Source of the DNA: Streptomyces misionensis
GTDB taxonomy: Bacteria; Actinomycetota; Actinomycetes; Streptomycetales; Streptomycetaceae
Length of the DNA: 32,913 nucleotides
Direction: 5' to 3'
Assembly: GCF_007896895.1 (NCBI RefSeq)
Contig: NZ_VOGW01000199.1
Coordinates: 158,772 to 191,684, forward strand
Shown here: positions 7,895 to 15,906 of the stretch, one piece after another
Layout: every line of letters begins with the position of its first letter
Numbering within the stretch: position 1 is the first letter of the stretch
Notes under the pieces: model-generated
Databases searched by the model: none
Told to the model about the DNA's origin: nothing
Seen by the model: the letters and a program-made list of their open reading frames with translations, nothing else
Program-made: the position numbers and the translations under genes

Positions 7895-7924
7895 ACCGTA
7901 AGAACTTCAAGTACTCGAAGTCAA
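7895..7924 (-). promoter_or_regulatory. autoregulated leaderless promoter and MerR operator
   Basis: On the minus strand, TTGACT (7924-7919) and TACGGT (7900-7895) are separated by 18 bases. The near-palindrome ACTTCGAGTACTTGAAGT (7921-7904, one mismatched pair) overlaps the end of the -35 and fills most of the spacer. This is where MerR proteins bind to realign a slightly long spacer. The GTG start follows the -10 by seven bases, so transcript and coding start probably coincide. Confidence 0.8.
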
Positions 7925-8067
7925 AAACCGCGGCGGCCGTTCCGTCCTGGGGGTCGGTGACGCCGCCGGCTGCCTGCGCCCGTGAAGGGAGGGGGAGCCG
8001 CAGGACCATTGAACAGGGGGGCACGGTGATCGAGGCTTGGCCCTACTGAACGCGGGGAGGGAGACGG

Positions 8068-8370
8068 ATGGCGGCATGGGTTCGAGTCCGGCTGACGTCC
8101 AGCGGATCCGACGGAGCGATCTACCGGTGGGCTGACGACGAAGGGAACGGGGGCTGGCTGCACTTCGCCCCGGCGAACGGCAGCTTCCGTGTCTGCGACG
8201 GCGCGGGGCGAGCGCCGGTGGACGCGATGAGCCTCCACGTTGCGACACAAGATCTGCAACATCGGGACGAGCAGTGCTGGCGTTCGTTCGTGCAAGCGGC
8301 CGTCGGCGTCTGGAGGGCGTACCAGCAGCACCGGAGCTTCCCCGAGGTGGCCGATCGCGTCTTCTACTGA
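8068..8370 (+). CDS. hypothetical protein, 100 aa
   Basis: I do not recognise this gene. It has a good ribosome binding site (GGGAGGGAG before ATG 8068). The 100-residue product is soluble, rich in Trp (W4, W21, W30 and two more near the C-terminus) and ends in EVADRVFY. There is no signal peptide or membrane segment. By eye about 18 of its codons end in A or T (for example gca, gtt, cga, gaa, cat), more than in the neighbouring genes, which suggests a recent or non-core acquisition. It is flanked by a divergent MerR gene and a convergent small unknown gene. Confidence 0.7.
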   Translation: MAAWVRVRLTSSGSDGAIYRWADDEGNGGWLHFAPANGSFRVCDGAGRAPVDAMSLHVATQDLQHRDEQCWRSFVQAAVGVWRAYQQHRSFPEVADRVFY

Positions 8371-8451
8371 GGCTGGACGGCGTGCCCGCCCTGTGCCCGA
8401 AGGCGCGGTGACATCGCTGCCATGACGGCTTTCAAGATCGCGGCCATTGGG

Positions 8452-8670
8452 TCATGAGTGGAAGTTCGCCCAGTACTCCTCGTGGCTCTTGGCGAAGTCG
8501 GCCGGACGTTCCCGTCGCAGTTGCTCGTAGCGTGCGACGTAGGCGTCGAGGGCTTCACGCAGGGAGCAGCCGAGGTGATCACATAGCGTCTTCAGCCCGA
8601 GGATGATCCGCCCGGCGACGATCGCGTCGTCGGCCACGCCCGCATCCCTCTCGCCGTTGCCAGGACCCAT
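8452..8670 (-). CDS. small hypothetical protein, 72 aa
   Basis: Unrecognised small gene read toward the 100-residue gene. The C-terminal two thirds looks genuinely coding: a predicted helix LKTLCDHLGCSLREALDAYV, then RYEQLRRERPADF and a closing EEYWANFHS. The pattern RYExLRxxRPxxF...EEYxxxF resembles a widespread family of short actinomycete proteins of unknown function (from memory, not checked). The start is uncertain: ATG 8670 is used; an in-frame GTG lies a few codons upstream (EVGCDHPMG), close to the purine-rich GAGGTGGGG. Roughly 14 of 72 codons end in A or T, so codon bias is weaker than in the core genes. Confidence 0.55.
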   Translation of the reverse strand: MGPGNGERDAGVADDAIVAGRIILGLKTLCDHLGCSLREALDAYVARYEQLRRERPADFAKSHEEYWANFHS

Positions 8671-8833
8671 GGGGTGATCACACCCCACCTCAACAGCCGG
8701 GTCAACGCGTTGTGCCACGCCGTCTCCGGACCGTCCGAGCCCGCCCGACAGCGACCGGCCACGACCGCCGCCGACAGCCGTGGCAACCGGCGGCCCCAGG
8801 CCACCCGAGTCGATCTGCGACACTGGTACCACC

Positions 8834-9940
8834 ATGCCCAAGCCCGGAGAACTCACCTTTGTCGCGCCGCGCGGAGCCAAGAAGCCGCCGCGGCACCTCG
8901 CCGATCTCACGCCCGCCGAGCGCAAGGAAGCGGTGGCCGGGATCGGTGAGAAGCCGTTCCGCGCCAAGCAGCTGTCGCAGCACTACTTCGCGCGGTACGC
9001 GCACGACCCCGAGCAGTGGACGGACATTCCGGCCGGCTCGCGGGAGAAGCTGCGCGAGGCGCTGTTCCCGGAGCTGATGACCGTCGTCCGGCATCTGTCG
9101 ACCGACGAGGGCACCACCCGCAAGACGCTGTGGCGGCTGTTCGACGGCACCCTCGTGGAGTCCGTGCTGATGCGGTACCCCGACCGGGTGACCATGTGCA
9201 TCAGCTCACAGGCGGGGTGCGGGATGAACTGCCCGTTCTGCGCGACCGGGCAGGCGGGGCTGGACCGGAATCTGTCCACCGCGGAGATCGTCCACCAGAT
9301 CGTGGACGGGATGCGCGCGCTGCGCGACGGGGAGGTGCCGGGCGGGCCCGCGCGGCTGTCCAACATCGTCTTCATGGGGATGGGGGAGCCGCTCGCCAAC
9401 TACAAGCGGGTCGTCGGGGCCATCCGCGCGCTCACCGATCCGGCGCCGGACGGGCTCGGGCTGTCGCAGCGCGGGATCACCGTCTCCACCGTCGGGCTGG
9501 TGCCGGCCATCCACCGGTTCGCCGACGAGGACTTCAAGTGCCGGCTGGCCATCTCCCTGCACGCGCCCGACGACGAACTGCGCGACACCCTGGTCCCCGT
9601 GAACACGCGGTGGAAGGTGCGCGAGGTGCTGGACGCCGGGTTCGAGTACGCCGCGAAGAGCGGGCGCCGGCTCTCCATCGAGTACGCGCTCATCCGCGAC
9701 ATCAACGACCAGGCCTGGCGCGGCGACCGGCTCGGCCGGCTGCTCAAGGGCCGGCCCGTGCACGTGAACCTCATTCCGCTCAACCCCACTCCGGGCTCGA
9801 AGTGGACCGCCTCCCGCCCGGAGGACGAGAAGGCCTTCGTCGAGGCGATCGCCGCGCACGGTGTGCCCGTCACCATCCGGGACACGCGGGGGCAGGAGAT
9901 CGACGGAGCGTGTGGTCAGCTCGCGGCCACCGAGCGGTAA
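8834..9940 (+). CDS. rlmN: dual-specificity 23S rRNA/tRNA adenine C2-methyltransferase
   Basis: Radical SAM enzyme that methylates C2 of A2503 in 23S rRNA and of A37 in some tRNAs. 368 residues. The [4Fe-4S] cluster motif CGMNCPFC is at residues 129-136 (C129, C133, C136). The two extra conserved cysteines needed for the methyl-transfer mechanism are C122 (MCISSQAG) and C360 near the C-terminus (DGACGQ). The GMGEPLANY motif and the C-terminal NLIPLNPTPGS are also present. Start ATG 8834 is the family start. No Shine-Dalgarno sequence is visible in the preceding GGTACCACC, so translation may be leaderless or weakly initiated. Confidence 0.97.
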   Translation: MPKPGELTFVAPRGAKKPPRHLADLTPAERKEAVAGIGEKPFRAKQLSQHYFARYAHDPEQWTDIPAGSREKLREALFPELMTVVRHLSTDEGTTRKTLWRLFDGTLVESVLMRYPDRVTMCISSQAGCGMNCPFCATGQAGLDRNLSTAEIVHQIVDGMRALRDGEVPGGPARLSNIVFMGMGEPLANYKRVVGAIRALTDPAPDGLGLSQRGITVSTVGLVPAIHRFADEDFKCRLAISLHAPDDELRDTLVPVNTRWKVREVLDAGFEYAAKSGRRLSIEYALIRDINDQAWRGDRLGRLLKGRPVHVNLIPLNPTPGSKWTASRPEDEKAFVEAIAAHGVPVTIRDTRGQEIDGACGQLAATER

Positions 9941-9969
9941 TCTGGGCCCGTCCCATCACATCTTCATAT

Positions 9970-10062
9970 TCCGACAGGGGAGCGCCACAGCGCTGAGAGT
10001 GCGGCATCGGGCCGCAGACCCTCTGAACCTCGCCCAGGTCATTCTGGGTAGGAAGTTCGGTC
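9970..10062 (+). ncRNA. TPP riboswitch (THI element)
   Basis: The aptamer core is readable: GGGGAGCGCC (9977-9986), the invariant CTGAGA (9993-9998), a P3-type arm GTGCGGC...GCCGCAGACCCTC, then CTGAACCT (10023-10030), the helix CCCAGGT/ATTCTGGGT and GGAAG (10051-10055). CCGA at 9971-9974 can pair with TCGG at 10057-10060 to close the structure. It lies directly upstream of thiB, so thiamine pyrophosphate should repress uptake. The family assignment rests on the two conserved sequence blocks. Confidence 0.95.
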
Positions 10063-10078
10063 ACTACTCAAGCTGTTG

Positions 10079-10107
10079 CGCCCTGTCCGGACATTCCGGA
10101 CAGGGCC
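10079..10107 (+). terminator. hairpin of the thiB riboswitch expression platform
   Basis: GCCCTGTCCGGA (10080-10091) and TCCGGACAGGGC (10095-10106) form a perfect 12-bp stem with a three-base loop CAT, about 18 bases after the TPP aptamer and about 25 bases before the thiB ribosome binding site. There is no T-tract (CGCGTTCTTCC follows). It looks like a transcription terminator in the riboswitch platform. An alternative antiterminator pairing is not obvious by eye. Confidence 0.65.
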
Positions 10108-10142
10108 GCGTTCTTCCTGGCCAACCCCAGGAGGACAACCAA

Positions 10143-11216
10143 GTGCACAAGAAGACCTTCGTGGCCGCGGCGGTCGGGCTCGGCCTGGTCACGCTGTCCG
10201 CGTGCGGCTCGACCGGGCAGAGCGGCGGTGCGGACTCCAAGACCGTCACGCTCGTCAGCCACGACTCGTGGGCGGTCTCCAAGAGCGTGCTCCAGGACTT
10301 CGAGAAGCGGTCCGGGTACAAGGTCCGCGTCCTCAAGGACGGCGACGCCGGACAGGCCGTCAACAAGGCCATCCTGACCAAGGACAACCCCCAGGGCGAC
10401 GTCCTCTTCGGCGTCGACAACACCCTGCTCTCCCGCGCCCTCGACAACGGCCTGTTCCAGCCGTACACCGCCAAGGGCCTGGACAAGGTCGGGGCGCAGT
10501 TCCAGCTCGACCAGGGCAAGCACCGGGTCACGCCCGTCGACTACGGCGACATCTGCGTCAACTACGACAAGGCCTACTTCGACCGGCACCACCTGACCCC
10601 GCCGCGGTCCTTCGCCGACCTCGCCGAGCCGCGGTACAAGAACCTCCTCGTCACCGAGAACGCGGCCACCTCCTCGCCCGGCCTCGGCTTCCTGCTCGGC
10701 AGTGCCGCGCGGTTCGGCGACAAGGGCTGGCCGGACTACTGGAAGAAGCTCAAGGCCAACGGCGTGAAGGTCGTGGACGGCTGGGAGCAGGCCTACTACC
10801 AGGAGTTCTCCGGCTCCTCCGAGGGGAAGAAGGCCGGCGGCGACCGGCCGCTCGTCGTGTCGTACGCCTCCTCGCCGCCCGCCGAGGTGATCTACGCCAA
10901 GAAGCGGCCAGCCACCGCCCCGACCGGCGTGGTGAGCGGCACCTGCTTCCGGCAGGTCGAGTTCGCCGGACTGCTCTCCAACGCCAAGAACCCCAAGGGC
11001 GCCAAGGCGTTCCTCGACTTCCTGGTCTCCAAGGAGTTCCAGGAGGACATGCCGCTGAACATGTACGTCTACCCGGTCGTGGCCGGCGCCAAGGTGCCCG
11101 CCGACTTCACCGCGTACGGTCCGGCCGCCCGGCACCCCGAGACCCTGGCGCCCGACAGGATCGCCGCCAACCGTGACCAGTGGGTCAAGGCGTGGACGTC
11201 ACTCGTACTGAAGTGA
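10143..11216 (+). CDS. thiB: thiamine ABC transporter substrate-binding lipoprotein
   Basis: Extracytoplasmic thiamine/TPP-binding lipoprotein, 357 residues. The start GTG 10143 follows AGGAGG by about seven bases. A Sec-type lipoprotein signal ends in the lipobox LSAC with C21 as lipidation site. The mature part has family features such as TLVSHDSW, VLFGVDNTLLSRAL, TPVDYGDICVNYDKAYF and the C-terminal MPLNMYVYPVV. It is the first gene of an operon whose leader is a TPP riboswitch, which supports thiamine rather than iron or another ligand of this fold. The stop overlaps the thiP start. Confidence 0.95.
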   Translation: MHKKTFVAAAVGLGLVTLSACGSTGQSGGADSKTVTLVSHDSWAVSKSVLQDFEKRSGYKVRVLKDGDAGQAVNKAILTKDNPQGDVLFGVDNTLLSRALDNGLFQPYTAKGLDKVGAQFQLDQGKHRVTPVDYGDICVNYDKAYFDRHHLTPPRSFADLAEPRYKNLLVTENAATSSPGLGFLLGSAARFGDKGWPDYWKKLKANGVKVVDGWEQAYYQEFSGSSEGKKAGGDRPLVVSYASSPPAEVIYAKKRPATAPTGVVSGTCFRQVEFAGLLSNAKNPKGAKAFLDFLVSKEFQEDMPLNMYVYPVVAGAKVPADFTAYGPAARHPETLAPDRIAANRDQWVKAWTSLVLK

Positions 11217-12865
11217 CCGCCCGCGGACGGCGGTCGCGCGGGAGCGCGGCGCGGCTGGGGCTGCTGGCCCTGCCCGTCGCGTTCTTCGCCGTGTTCTTCG
11301 CCTGGCCCGTCGCGGCGATCGTGGCGCGCGGGCTGAAGACCGACGGCGGCTGGCGGTTCGGACGGATCGCGGACGTGGTCGCCCAGCCGGACATCCGGCA
11401 CGTGCTCTGGTTCACCTGCTGGCAGGCGCTCGCCTCCACCGCGCTCACCCTGCTGCTCGCGCTGCCCGCCGCGTTCGTCTTCGCCCGCCTCGACTTCCCC
11501 GGCAAGCAACTGCTGCGGGCCGTCGTCACCGTCCCGTTCGTGCTGCCCACCGTCGTCGCCGGCAGCGCCTTCCTCGCGCTGGTCGGCCACGGCGGGCTGC
11601 TCGACCAGCTGTGGGGCGTACGTCTGGACACCACGGTGTGGGCGATCCTGCTCGCCCATGTCTTCTTCAACTACGCGGTCGTCGTGCGGACCGTGGGCGG
11701 GCTCTGGGCGCAGCTCGACCCCCGGCAGGAGGAGGCCGCGCGGATGCTCGGCGCCTCGCCCCTCCAGGCGTGGCGCAAGGTGACGCTGCCCGCCCTCGCG
11801 CCCGCCGTGGCCGCCGCCGCGCTGATGGTCTTCCTGTTCACCTTCACCTCCTTCGGTGTGGTCCAGATCCTCGGCGGCCCCGCCTTCTCCACCCTCGAAG
11901 TGGAGATCTACCGGCAGACCTCCGAGGTCTTCGACCTGTCCACGGCCGCCGTCCTCACCCTCGTCCAGTTCGCCGCGGTCGGCGCGATCCTCGCCGTGCA
12001 CGCCTGGACGGTGCGGCGCCGCGAGAGCGCCCTGTGCCTGGTCGATCCCCAGGTGACCGCCCGCCGGCCGCGCGGCGCCGGACAGCGGATGCTGCTCGCC
12101 GGAGTCCTCGTCACCATCGCGCTGCTGCTGGTGCTGCCGCTCGCCGTCCTGGTCCGGCGCTCCCTGGACGCCCCCGGCTTCGGCTACTACCGGGCGCTGA
12201 CCCGCACCGACGGCGGTACGTTCCTGGTGGCGCCGGTGCACGCGGTGTGGACCTCGCTCCAGTACGCCGTCGCCGCCACCGCCATCGCCGTGCTGATCGG
12301 CGCCCTCGCCGCCGCGGCGCTGGCCCGCCGGGACGCCGGCCGGCTGGTACGGGGCTTCGACGCGCTGCTGATGCTGCCGCTCGGCGTCTCCGCCGTGACC
12401 GTCGGCTTCGGCTTCCTGATCGCCCTCGACAAGCCGCCGCTGGACCTGCGCCAGTCCTGGATCCTGGTGCCGCTCGCCCAGGCCCTGGTCGGTGCCCCCT
12501 TCGTCGTGCGCACCATGCTGCCGGTGCTGCGCGCGGTGGACGTACGCCTGCGGGAGGCGGCGGCCGTGCTCGGCGCCTCGCCCTGGCAGGTGTGGCGGGA
12601 GGTCGATCTGCCGCTGGTGCGGCGGGCGTTGCTGGTCGCGGCCGGGTTCGCGTTCGCCGTCTCGCTCGGCGAGTTCGGGGCGACCGTGTTCATCGCCCGG
12701 CCCGACAACCCGACCCTGCCGGTCGCCGTGGCCCGGCTGCTCAGCCGCCCGGGCGACCTCAACTACGGCCAGGCGATGGCCCTTTCGACCATTCTGATGG
12801 TGGTGTGCGCCGCCGCCCTGCTCATCCTGGAGCGGCTTCGCACCGACCGGACGGGGGAGTTCTGA
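11213..12865 (+). CDS. thiP: thiamine ABC transporter permease
   Basis: Double-length permease of the ThiP/iron type with two fused transmembrane domains, about 550 residues and some twelve membrane helices. Each half carries an EAA loop for ATPase contact: EEAARMLGASPLQAWRKV and REAAAVLGASPWQVWREV. The start is ambiguous. GTG 11213 overlaps the thiB stop (GTGA) and fits translational coupling, while in-frame GTGs at 11192 and 11180 would add 7 or 11 residues; none has a good ribosome binding site. The stop TGA overlaps the thiQ ATG. It imports thiamine with ThiB and ThiQ. Confidence 0.94.
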   Translation: MTARGRRSRGSAARLGLLALPVAFFAVFFAWPVAAIVARGLKTDGGWRFGRIADVVAQPDIRHVLWFTCWQALASTALTLLLALPAAFVFARLDFPGKQLLRAVVTVPFVLPTVVAGSAFLALVGHGGLLDQLWGVRLDTTVWAILLAHVFFNYAVVVRTVGGLWAQLDPRQEEAARMLGASPLQAWRKVTLPALAPAVAAAALMVFLFTFTSFGVVQILGGPAFSTLEVEIYRQTSEVFDLSTAAVLTLVQFAAVGAILAVHAWTVRRRESALCLVDPQVTARRPRGAGQRMLLAGVLVTIALLLVLPLAVLVRRSLDAPGFGYYRALTRTDGGTFLVAPVHAVWTSLQYAVAATAIAVLIGALAAAALARRDAGRLVRGFDALLMLPLGVSAVTVGFGFLIALDKPPLDLRQSWILVPLAQALVGAPFVVRTMLPVLRAVDVRLREAAAVLGASPWQVWREVDLPLVRRALLVAAGFAFAVSLGEFGATVFIARPDNPTLPVAVARLLSRPGDLNYGQAMALSTILMVVCAAALLILERLRTDRTGEF

Positions 12866-13884
12866 TGCTGGGTCTCAAGGGCGCGACCGTGCGCTTCGGC
12901 GGTCGGGCCGTGCTGGACGCGGTGGACCTGGAGGTCGCCGAGCACGAGGTGGTGTGCGTGCTCGGGCCCAGCGGCAGCGGCAAGTCCACCCTGCTGCGGG
13001 CCGTGGCCGGGCTCCAGCCCCTGGACGCCGGGCGGGTGACGCTCGCCGGGCACGACCAGAACGGGGTGCCGGCGCACCGGCGGGGCGTCGGCCTGATGTT
13101 CCAGGACCACCAGCTCTTCCCGCAGCGGGACGTCGGTGCCAACGTAGCGTTCGGACTGCGCATGCAGGGCGCGGCCAAGGGCGAACGGGACGGCCGGGTC
13201 GGGGAGTTGCTGGAACTGGTCGGGCTGCCCGGGGCGGCCCGGCGGGCGGTGGCCGGGCTGTCCGGCGGCGAACAGCAGCGCGTCGCCCTCGCCCGCGCGC
13301 TCGCCCCCCGGCCCCGGCTGCTGATGCTGGACGAACCCCTCGGCCAGCTCGACCGCTCGCTGCGCGAACGCCTGGTCGTCGAACTGCGGGAACTCTTCGG
13401 CCGGTTGGGCATGACCGTGCTGGCCGTCACCCACGACCAGGGCGAGGCGTTCGCGCTGGCCGACCGGGTGGTGGTGATGCGCGACGGACGCATCGCGCAG
13501 TCCGGCACGCCCCTGGAGGTCTGGCAGCGGCCCGCCGACGCGTTCGTGGCCCGCTTCCTCGGCTTCGAGAACGTCACGGAGGCGACCGTCGCCGGGACCG
13601 TCGCCGACACCCCCTGGGGCAAGCTGCCGGTGCCCGAGGACGCACCGCAGGGCAGCCGGTCGCTGCTGGTGCGGCCCGCCGGGGTACGGCTGGCCGCGGC
13701 CGACGCCGGGCTGCCCTGCACGGTCACCGCCCGCACCTTCAAGGGCACCCATGTGGCCGTGCGCCTCCAGCCCCGAGGCGGCGGTCCGCGCCTGGAGGCG
13801 GCCTGCGCGCTGCGGGACGCGCCGGCGGCCGGGGACGCGGTGGGCGCGGAGTTCGACGCGGCGGAAATCGTCGTGCTGGGCTGA
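12865..13884 (+). CDS. thiQ: thiamine ABC transporter ATP-binding protein
   Basis: ABC ATPase, 339 residues. Walker A is GPSGSGKST (34-42), Q-loop Q80 (GLMFQDHQ), signature LSGGEQQR (132-139), Walker B LLMLDE (152-157), and switch histidine H190. After about residue 240 a TOBE-like C-terminal domain follows, making it longer than the E. coli ThiQ and more like iron/spermidine-type ATPases. Start ATG 12865 overlaps the thiP stop (TGATG) and follows GGGGGAG. Operon position behind a TPP riboswitch supports a thiamine function. Confidence 0.92.
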   Translation: MLGLKGATVRFGGRAVLDAVDLEVAEHEVVCVLGPSGSGKSTLLRAVAGLQPLDAGRVTLAGHDQNGVPAHRRGVGLMFQDHQLFPQRDVGANVAFGLRMQGAAKGERDGRVGELLELVGLPGAARRAVAGLSGGEQQRVALARALAPRPRLLMLDEPLGQLDRSLRERLVVELRELFGRLGMTVLAVTHDQGEAFALADRVVVMRDGRIAQSGTPLEVWQRPADAFVARFLGFENVTEATVAGTVADTPWGKLPVPEDAPQGSRSLLVRPAGVRLAAADAGLPCTVTARTFKGTHVAVRLQPRGGGPRLEAACALRDAPAAGDAVGAEFDAAEIVVLG

Positions 13885-13896
13885 GGGTCCGCCGCC

Positions 13897-13902
13897 TAGG
13901 GT
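13897..13902 (+). promoter_or_regulatory. -10 hexamer of a leaderless promoter
   Basis: TAGGGT, a common Streptomyces -10, ends six bases before the ATG at 13909, and no Shine-Dalgarno sequence is present in GAGCCC. Transcription would start at or next to the start codon. No convincing -35 is seen about 17 bases upstream. Confidence 0.5.
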
Positions 13903-13908
13903 GAGCCC

Positions 13909-14706
13909 ATGACCTACCTTGCACACGAACGTTACTGTGACGAAATCGCCCTCCAGGTAAGCCAGTTGAGAGAGCTGGCGACCTCGGGCGCCGATCTGTC
14001 GGCCCGCGTGCCGACCTGTCCGGACTGGTCGCTGGAACAGTTGGTGCGGCACATGGGCGGGGCCCTGCGCTGGGTGGACGCGATGGTGCGGGCCCGGGCC
14101 CAGGAGATGATCCCGCCCGGCCAGGTCCCGCTCGGCGGCGGCCCCGAGGCCAAGGGCGACCCGGCGGCGCTGGACGCCTGGCTCGCGAAGACGGGTGAGC
14201 TGGTCGTCGGCGCGCTGCGCGAGGCGGGCCCCGAGACCGAGGTGTGGACCTGGACCGGGGTGAACACCAGCGGCTTCTGGGCCCGCCGGATGGCCCATGA
14301 GATCACCGTCCACCGCGCGGACGCCGCGCTCACGGTCGAGGTGCCCTACGAGGTCGCGCCCGAGATCGCCGCCGACGCGCTGGACGAGTGGCTGGAACTG
14401 GTGGAGTGGGCGCAGCGCACCGGGGTGCGCGAGTGGGCCACCGGGCTGCGCGGACCGGCCCGCAGCATCCATCTGCACGCCACCGACGCCGACCCGGCGC
14501 TGCACGCCGAGTGGCTGATCGAGACGGGCGACCAGGGCGTCTCCTGGCGGCGCGGCCACGAGAAGGCGACGGTCGCCCTGCGCGGCCCGCTGACGTCCGT
14601 GCTGCTCGCCTTCTACCGCAGGCTGCCGCTGGACACGCCCGGCCTGGAGGTCGTGGGCGAGCGCGAGGTGCTGGACCTCTGGCTGGAGCACGCCAGCTTC
14701 GGCTGA
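13909..14706 (+). CDS. maleylpyruvate isomerase-like (MDMPI/DinB fold) protein
   Basis: 265-residue protein of the mycothiol-dependent maleylpyruvate isomerase family. The N-terminal four-helix metal-binding domain has the expected putative zinc ligands H48 (LVRHMGG), E131 and H135 (AHEITVHRADA, an E-x3-H pattern). The preceding VPTCPDWSLEQLVRH is typical. A C-terminal MDMPI-C domain begins near residue 150. Members use mycothiol as cofactor or are thiol S-transferases; the substrate cannot be predicted. It is preceded by a TAGGGT -10 and probably translated leaderless. It is a single gene, convergent with the LOG-family gene. Confidence 0.88.
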   Translation: MTYLAHERYCDEIALQVSQLRELATSGADLSARVPTCPDWSLEQLVRHMGGALRWVDAMVRARAQEMIPPGQVPLGGGPEAKGDPAALDAWLAKTGELVVGALREAGPETEVWTWTGVNTSGFWARRMAHEITVHRADAALTVEVPYEVAPEIAADALDEWLELVEWAQRTGVREWATGLRGPARSIHLHATDADPALHAEWLIETGDQGVSWRRGHEKATVALRGPLTSVLLAFYRRLPLDTPGLEVVGEREVLDLWLEHASFG

Positions 14707-14722
14707 GCCGGTGTACGACGCC

Positions 14723-14753
14723 GGGCCCGCTCCGGTCGTCCGGGAGCGCGCCC
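14723..14753. terminator. bidirectional hairpin between convergent genes
   Basis: GGGCCCGCTCC (14723-14733) and GGGAGCGCGCCC (14742-14753) form an interrupted stem with one mismatch and an eight-base loop in the 52-base gap between the convergent MDMPI-like and LOG-family genes. A two-way terminator is likely. Confidence 0.55.
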
Positions 14754-14758
14754 CGCGG

Positions 14759-15883
14759 TCATCCCCGCAGGCGTACGAGCGCGCCGGGCGCCTCGTCGAT
14801 GCCGTCCACAAGGGCGATCCGGGACTCCAGCGCCCGCCCCGCGGCGAGCGACCGCAGCAGCGGCCAGGCCGGCAGCTCGCGCGTCCAGTGGTCCCGGTCC
14901 ACCAGCACCATCGGCCTCGGCTCGCCGTGCGACTCGTAGTAGTTCGGCGTCGCGTTGTCGAAGATCTCCTGCACGGTCCCGGCGGCGCCCGGCAGGAAGA
15001 CCACACCGGCGGTGGAGCGCGCCAGCAGGCCGTCCTCGCGGGTGGCGTTGGCGAAGTACTTGGCGATGTGCGCGGCGAACGCGTTCGGCGGCTCGTGGCC
15101 GTAGAACCAGGTCGGAATGCCCACCGACGTGCCGCCGCCGGGCCAGCGGGAGCGGACCTCGAAGGCGGCCCGCGCCCACTCGGTCACCGACGGCCGGAAC
15201 GAGGGCGCCTTGGCGAGCAGCACCAGCGCCTCCTCCAGCATGGTGTCCGCGAACGGTGCCGCGTAGGCGCCCAGGTTCGCCGCCTCCATGGCGCCCGGAC
15301 CGCCGCCGGTGGCGACCGTGAACCCGGCCCGGGCCAGCGACCGGCCGAGGCGCGCGGCACCGGCGTACTCGACCGAGCCCCGCTCCGTCGCGTGGCCGCC
15401 CATCACCCCGACCACCCGGCAGCCGTCGAGGATGTCGTCCAGCGCGTCGGAGACCGCGTCGTCGTGGATCGCGCGGAGCATGGAGGCGAAGACGTCACCG
15501 TCCCCCGCCGTCCGCCGGGACCAGGCGTGGGCCCGCGCGTCCGGCGTCGCCTCGTAGCCCCGGTCCAGCGAGGCGTACAGCTCCTCGGGCGTGTACGGGC
15601 AGCCCCGGTACGGATCGAAGGGCAGGCCCGGTACGGGCGGGAAGACCAGGGCACCGGACGCGCGGACGCGGGCGGCGGCCTCGGGGGCCATCGGGCAGCC
15701 CAGGAAGACGGCGTCCGTGCTGTCGAGGCGCAGCAGCGTGCTCGTACGGTCCGTCAGGTCCACGGCCTGGACCCGGTATCCGGCGAGCGAGCCGTGCCCG
15801 GCTGCCACCTCGTCGAACGCGGCGAGCGAGACGATCTCACGGGCGCGGGCGGCGCGGGGCGGCGGGGCGGGTGTCGGGTGCAC
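14759..15883 (-). CDS. LOG family (TIGR00730-like) nucleotide-binding protein
   Basis: 374-residue Rossmann-fold protein of the LOG/lysine-decarboxylase-like family, whose characterised members cleave nucleoside monophosphates (cytokinin LOG, PpnN). Family motifs are MGGHATERGS (161-170), TGGGPGAMEAAN (192-203) and LPGAAGTVQE (297-306). The last corresponds to the usual PGGxGTxxE, with Ala in place of the second Gly. The N-terminal 140 residues are an extra domain not found in the short LOG proteins, giving an architecture closer to PpnN (inference). The start is GTG 15883, six bases after a TAGCAT -10, so probably leaderless. Confidence 0.85.
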   Translation of the reverse strand: MHPTPAPPPRAARAREIVSLAAFDEVAAGHGSLAGYRVQAVDLTDRTSTLLRLDSTDAVFLGCPMAPEAAARVRASGALVFPPVPGLPFDPYRGCPYTPEELYASLDRGYEATPDARAHAWSRRTAGDGDVFASMLRAIHDDAVSDALDDILDGCRVVGVMGGHATERGSVEYAGAARLGRSLARAGFTVATGGGPGAMEAANLGAYAAPFADTMLEEALVLLAKAPSFRPSVTEWARAAFEVRSRWPGGGTSVGIPTWFYGHEPPNAFAAHIAKYFANATREDGLLARSTAGVVFLPGAAGTVQEIFDNATPNYYESHGEPRPMVLVDRDHWTRELPAWPLLRSLAAGRALESRIALVDGIDEAPGALVRLRG

Positions 15884-15889
15884 CCGCCC

Positions 15890-15895
15890 ATGCTA
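15890..15895 (-). promoter_or_regulatory. -10 hexamer of the LOG-family gene (leaderless)
   Basis: TAGCAT on the minus strand ends six bases before the GTG start at 15883. The intervening GGGCGG could look like a weak ribosome binding site but is directly adjacent to the start. No clear -35 is seen. Confidence 0.45.
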
Positions 15896-15906
15896 GTGCT
15901 GTGGCC

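Noticed and set aside
12763..15006. Long minus-strand open frame across thiQ and the MDMPI-like gene
   Set aside because: It is a shadow of genes with complete catalytic motifs on the other strand; only the LOG-family frame is real at its upstream end.
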